DNA of 64,000 nt from Silanimonas lenta DSM 16282. GTDB lineage: Bacteria > Pseudomonadota > Gammaproteobacteria > Xanthomonadales > Xanthomonadaceae. The notes beneath the pieces are model-generated. The model had not been told where the DNA came from. It was given only the letters and a program-made list of their open reading frames with translations, and did no database searches. Position 1 is the stretch's first letter. The number at the start of each line of letters is the position of its first letter. Of the stretch, positions 61,403 to 64,000 are shown piece by piece. The DNA lies in contig NZ_AUBD01000008.1 of NCBI RefSeq assembly GCF_000429065.1, positions 62,001-126,000 of the forward strand, written 5' to 3'. A program made the position numbers and the translations under genes.

Positions 61403-61438
61403 GCCGGGGTGCGCCCCCGCCCGGCCTCCCCCGGCTCA
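61400..61438. terminator. Symmetric hairpin containing both convergent stop codons
   Basis: Ten-base perfect arms TGAGCCGGGG (61400-61409) and CCCCGGCTCA (61429-61438) with a 19-base loop. The first three bases of the left arm are the PAP2 stop, and the right arm ends in the stop of the GNAT gene on the minus strand. No T-run. Confidence 0.5.
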
Positions 61439-62044
61439 GCGCCCCGGCAGCCGCCGCAGGCGGAACACCAGTTCGTGCGGCAGATCGGGGCCGCCCTCGG
61501 CCTCCGGCCAGCCCAGCGTGCAGCGCAGGTCCTCGCGGCGCTCGTAGCCGCGCTTGCGCCACAGGGGCTCGTTGCCGACATGGCCCGCGGGGCGGCGCGG
61601 GTCGGCGGGATCGCGCTCCACGGCGCAGAAGGCGGTGAGGGAAAAGCGCCCCAACGCCGCGGCATGGGCCTCGCGGGCATCGAAGAAGGCATGGCCGAGG
61701 CCACGCCCGCGGTAGGCCGGCAGCAGCACCGACTCGGCGAAGTAGAACACCGTGCCCGGATCGATGCCGGCCCGTTCGAAAGGCGCGCGGAAGGCCTCCG
61801 ATTCCTCGTCGAGCGGCATGCCGCTGGAGGCCCCCACCACCGTCCCGCCGTCCTTCGCCAGCACGAACAGGCTGTCTGGCGAACGGAGATAGACGCCGAG
61901 GTACTCGCGCTCATAGGCCTCGCTGCCCGCGTAGAGGTAGGGCCATTCGCGGAACACCGCGATGCGCAGCCGCGCCAGGGCCGGCAGCCACGGTTCCACC
62001 GCGGCGCCGGTCACCACCTCGAGCGAAAGCCCCCCTGCCCTCAT
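61436..62044 (-). CDS. GNAT family N-acetyltransferase
   Basis: 202 residues. LFVLAKDGGTVVGASSG and VLLPAYRGRGLGHAFFDARE (the acetyl-CoA-binding Q/RxxGxG/A-like motif RGRGLG) mark a GNAT fold. The substrate is unknown. Start ATG at 62042-62044 overlaps the stop of the DUF885 gene by four bases, so the two are coupled. Confidence 0.85.
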   Translation of the reverse strand: MRAGGLSLEVVTGAAVEPWLPALARLRIAVFREWPYLYAGSEAYEREYLGVYLRSPDSLFVLAKDGGTVVGASSGMPLDEESEAFRAPFERAGIDPGTVFYFAESVLLPAYRGRGLGHAFFDAREAHAAALGRFSLTAFCAVERDPADPRRPAGHVGNEPLWRKRGYERREDLRCTLGWPEAEGGPDLPHELVFRLRRLPGR

Positions 62045-63867
62045 GCCGCCGCCGGCGCCTTCGCCGCCTCCGCGGCGATCCACTCGCGCACCCGGCGCTG
62101 CAGCAGGCCGAGCGGCAGGGCTCCGCCCTTCAGCACCACGTCGTGGAAGCCGCGGATGTCGAAGCGCCCGCCCAGCGCGGCACGGGCCTCCTCGCGCAGT
62201 TCGAGGATCGTGTTCATGCCGACCTTGTAGGCCAGGGCCTGGCCCGGCATCACCAGGTAGCGCTCGATCTCCGCCACCACGTCGGTCTGCGGCATGCCGG
62301 TCTTCTCCACCATGTAGTCGATGGCCTGCTCGCGGCTCCAGCGCTTGTGGTGCAGGCCGGTGTCCACCACCAGGCGCACGGCGCGGAACATCTCGGCCTG
62401 CAGGCGCCCCAGTTCGTCGAGCGGAGTGGGCTGGAAACCGGCCTCGGAGGCGAGGCGCTCGGCGTACAGGGCCCAGCCCTCGGCATAGGCGGTCACCGGC
62501 AGCAGCTTGCGGAAGGTGGGTACGCCCTCGATGGTCTGCTGGATGGCGAGCTGGAAATGGTGGCCGGGGATGCCCTCGTGGTAGGCGAGCGTGCGCATGC
62601 CGAACTTCGGGATCTCCTCGACACTGCGCAGGTTGGCGTAGAACACGCCGGGCCGCGAGCCGTCGAGCGCCGGCGGCTGGTAGTAGGCGCCGGGCGAGGT
62701 CTTCTCCTTGAACGCGGGGATGCGCTCCACCTTCACCGGCTGCGTAGGCCGCAGATTGAACCAGGGGCCGAGGCCGGCGTCGATCTCGTCGATCATGGCC
62801 TGGTAGTCGGCGAGGATCCGGGCGCGGCCCTCGTCGGTGTCCGGGTAGAGCTGGTCGGGCCGGGTGGCGATCGCGCGCACGCGCTCGCCGATGCTGCCCT
62901 CCTCCAGCCCCTCGCCGCGCAGGATGGCATCCATCTCGGCCTCGATGCGCGCCACCTCGCGCAGGCCGAGCTCGTGCACCGCGTCCGGCGTCATGTCGGT
63001 GGTGGTGTGCAGGCGCACCATGTGGCGGTAGAAGGCCTCGCCATCCGGCAGGGCCCAGACGCCGTGGTTGCCGCGGGTCTTCGGCAGCAGGCCACGGTAA
63101 TAGTCGATCCAGCCCTGGTAGGCCGGGTAGACCGCCTCGCGGATCACCCGTTCGGCCTCGGCCAGCAGCCGCGCCTGCTCCGTCTCCGGGACCGGATCGG
63201 CCGCCTTCGGCAGTTTCTCGGCGAGCGTGGTGTAGAGGATGTTCTGCGTCGGCTCGGTGGCGACGAAGGCCTCCATCTCGGCGGTCACCTTCTCCACCAC
63301 GAAGGTGGGCGGCAGGATGCCGAGCGCCTCGCGCTTTTCCAGCCCTTCCCTCACCTCGGCGGCCACCCGCGGGATCTCGCGCAGGCGCGAGAGGTAGGCC
63401 TCGGCGCCGGAGCGCCCGTCGATGCGGTGCTGCGAGGCCATGAAGCTCGGCAGGCTGCTCTGGATGCCGAACAGCTGGTTCAGCGGATAGGAGTGGTAGC
63501 GGAAGCGCTCGCCATCCAGCTGCACCTGCAGGAAGGCCTCGAGCGCGTCGTAGCTCAGGGGGTCGGCCAGCGAATCGCGGTCGTAACGCCGCAGGGTGTC
63601 CAGCGCCTCGCGAAGCCGGGCGTACTGCGCATCGGCCCTGGCCTCGGAATAATCGTCGAGCTTCCCGGCCGTCCAGTCGGCCCAGGCCGGCAGCAGGCCA
63701 AGCCCGGAGATCAGCTGCGGGCTCTCCAGCGCGAAGCCGAGGAAGGTGCGCTCGTAGAAGATGCGGATGTGCAGCGGCTTGAAGTACAGGCTGTGCAGCA
63801 CGAACAGCAGCAGCGCCAGCAAGGACAGCAGCGCGGCGCGCAGGCTCCAACGGAACAACCGGGCCAT
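62041..63867 (-). CDS. DUF885 family protein (probable metallopeptidase)
   Basis: 608 residues with an N-terminal hydrophobic segment (about 8-30) that could be a membrane anchor or signal. The DUF885 hallmark AYHEGIPGHHFQ (HExxxHH-type zinc site) lies at about 458-469 and GWALYAERLASE follows it. Related to M32/DUF885 peptidases; substrate unknown. Runs on the minus strand, divergent from rlmJ with 69 bases between. Confidence 0.9.
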   Translation of the reverse strand: MARLFRWSLRAALLSLLALLLFVLHSLYFKPLHIRIFYERTFLGFALESPQLISGLGLLPAWADWTAGKLDDYSEARADAQYARLREALDTLRRYDRDSLADPLSYDALEAFLQVQLDGERFRYHSYPLNQLFGIQSSLPSFMASQHRIDGRSGAEAYLSRLREIPRVAAEVREGLEKREALGILPPTFVVEKVTAEMEAFVATEPTQNILYTTLAEKLPKAADPVPETEQARLLAEAERVIREAVYPAYQGWIDYYRGLLPKTRGNHGVWALPDGEAFYRHMVRLHTTTDMTPDAVHELGLREVARIEAEMDAILRGEGLEEGSIGERVRAIATRPDQLYPDTDEGRARILADYQAMIDEIDAGLGPWFNLRPTQPVKVERIPAFKEKTSPGAYYQPPALDGSRPGVFYANLRSVEEIPKFGMRTLAYHEGIPGHHFQLAIQQTIEGVPTFRKLLPVTAYAEGWALYAERLASEAGFQPTPLDELGRLQAEMFRAVRLVVDTGLHHKRWSREQAIDYMVEKTGMPQTDVVAEIERYLVMPGQALAYKVGMNTILELREEARAALGGRFDIRGFHDVVLKGGALPLGLLQRRVREWIAAEAAKAPAAA

Positions 63868-63936
63868 GGATGTCTCCCCCAGGGTGAAGGCCCGATGCTA
63901 GCGCGGCCGGGGCCGGCCGGACGCTAGACTTTCGTC

Positions 63937-64000
63937 ATGAATTACCGCCACGCCTTCCATGCCGGCAACCACGCCGATGTCCTCAAGCACGTGGTGCTGC
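63937..64000 (+). CDS. rlmJ: 23S rRNA (adenine-2030-N6)-methyltransferase RlmJ, N-terminal part
   Basis: Only the first 21 codons are in the window. MNYRHAFHAGNHADVLKHVVL is the characteristic RlmJ N-terminus. No other family starts this way to my knowledge. The remainder lies beyond the window. Confidence 0.85.
   Translation, partial: MNYRHAFHAGNHADVLKHVVL

Noticed and set aside
1-64000. CRISPR arrays, insertion sequences, prophage, integrons
   Set aside because: No spaced direct-repeat arrays, transposase or integrase genes or terminal inverted repeats noticed; the dense housekeeping content argues against a mobile island.

Overview
The window is a high-G+C gammaproteobacterial chromosome segment, most likely from the Xanthomonadales/Lysobacterales (inference). 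The pointers are the phoB-phoR-ppk-ppx order, apbC and dcd beside metG, a homomeric NAD-type isocitrate dehydrogenase, a MutL that carries the endonuclease motif, two TonB-dependent receptors, and queG/nnrD/tsaE/amiC/mutL synteny. Coding is dense. No insertion sequence, prophage, integrase or CRISPR array was seen, and no gene-free gap exceeds about 170 bases.

Region by region. 1-11280 (minus strand) is an MSHA-type IV pilus cluster in the classical order mshI-(PilN-like)-J-K-L-M-N-E-G-F-B-A-C-D, cut by the window start inside mshD. 11396-14508 (minus) holds rimO, a coiled-coil membrane protein, a pirin and a small membrane protein. 14601-17555 (plus) holds a dienelactone hydrolase, a HIT protein and a DUF4153 membrane protein. 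17569-19285 (minus) is dcd and apbC/mrp. 19454-26044 (plus) is a large TonB-dependent receptor, metG, rnfA and rnfB. 26020-34162 (minus) holds two secreted proteins, a DUF1684 lipoprotein, mutL, amiC, tsaE and nnrD, facing queG (plus). 35302-40921 (minus) is pcnB-folK-panB-panC plus panD and pgi. After a tRNA-Glu(CTC) and fdxA come bamC and dapA (minus), divergent from gcvR (plus), then phoH, thiD and a DUF1275 protein. 46749-48563 (minus) holds NAD-IDH, an AhpD-like protein and glutaredoxin, followed by a BepA-like periplasmic protease (plus).

50312-61402 is a phosphorus block. It runs phoB (with a PHO box), phoR, ppk, ppx, a converging TonB-receptor/PhoD-phosphatase pair, and a GT4 glycosyltransferase/PAP2 phosphatase pair preceded by three PHO half-sites at exact 11-bp spacing. 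My main hypothesis is that the GT4-PAP2 pair is a PhoB-controlled membrane-lipid remodelling module (phosphatidate to diacylglycerol to glycolipid), paired with TonB-dependent capture and PhoD hydrolysis of organic phosphate. The window ends with a GNAT acetyltransferase, a DUF885 protein and the start of rlmJ.

Several divergent gene pairs have tightly overlapping or symmetric promoters (rimO/hydrolase, nnrD/queG, pcnB/tRNA-Glu, dapA/gcvR). All promoter calls are by eye and need transcript mapping.
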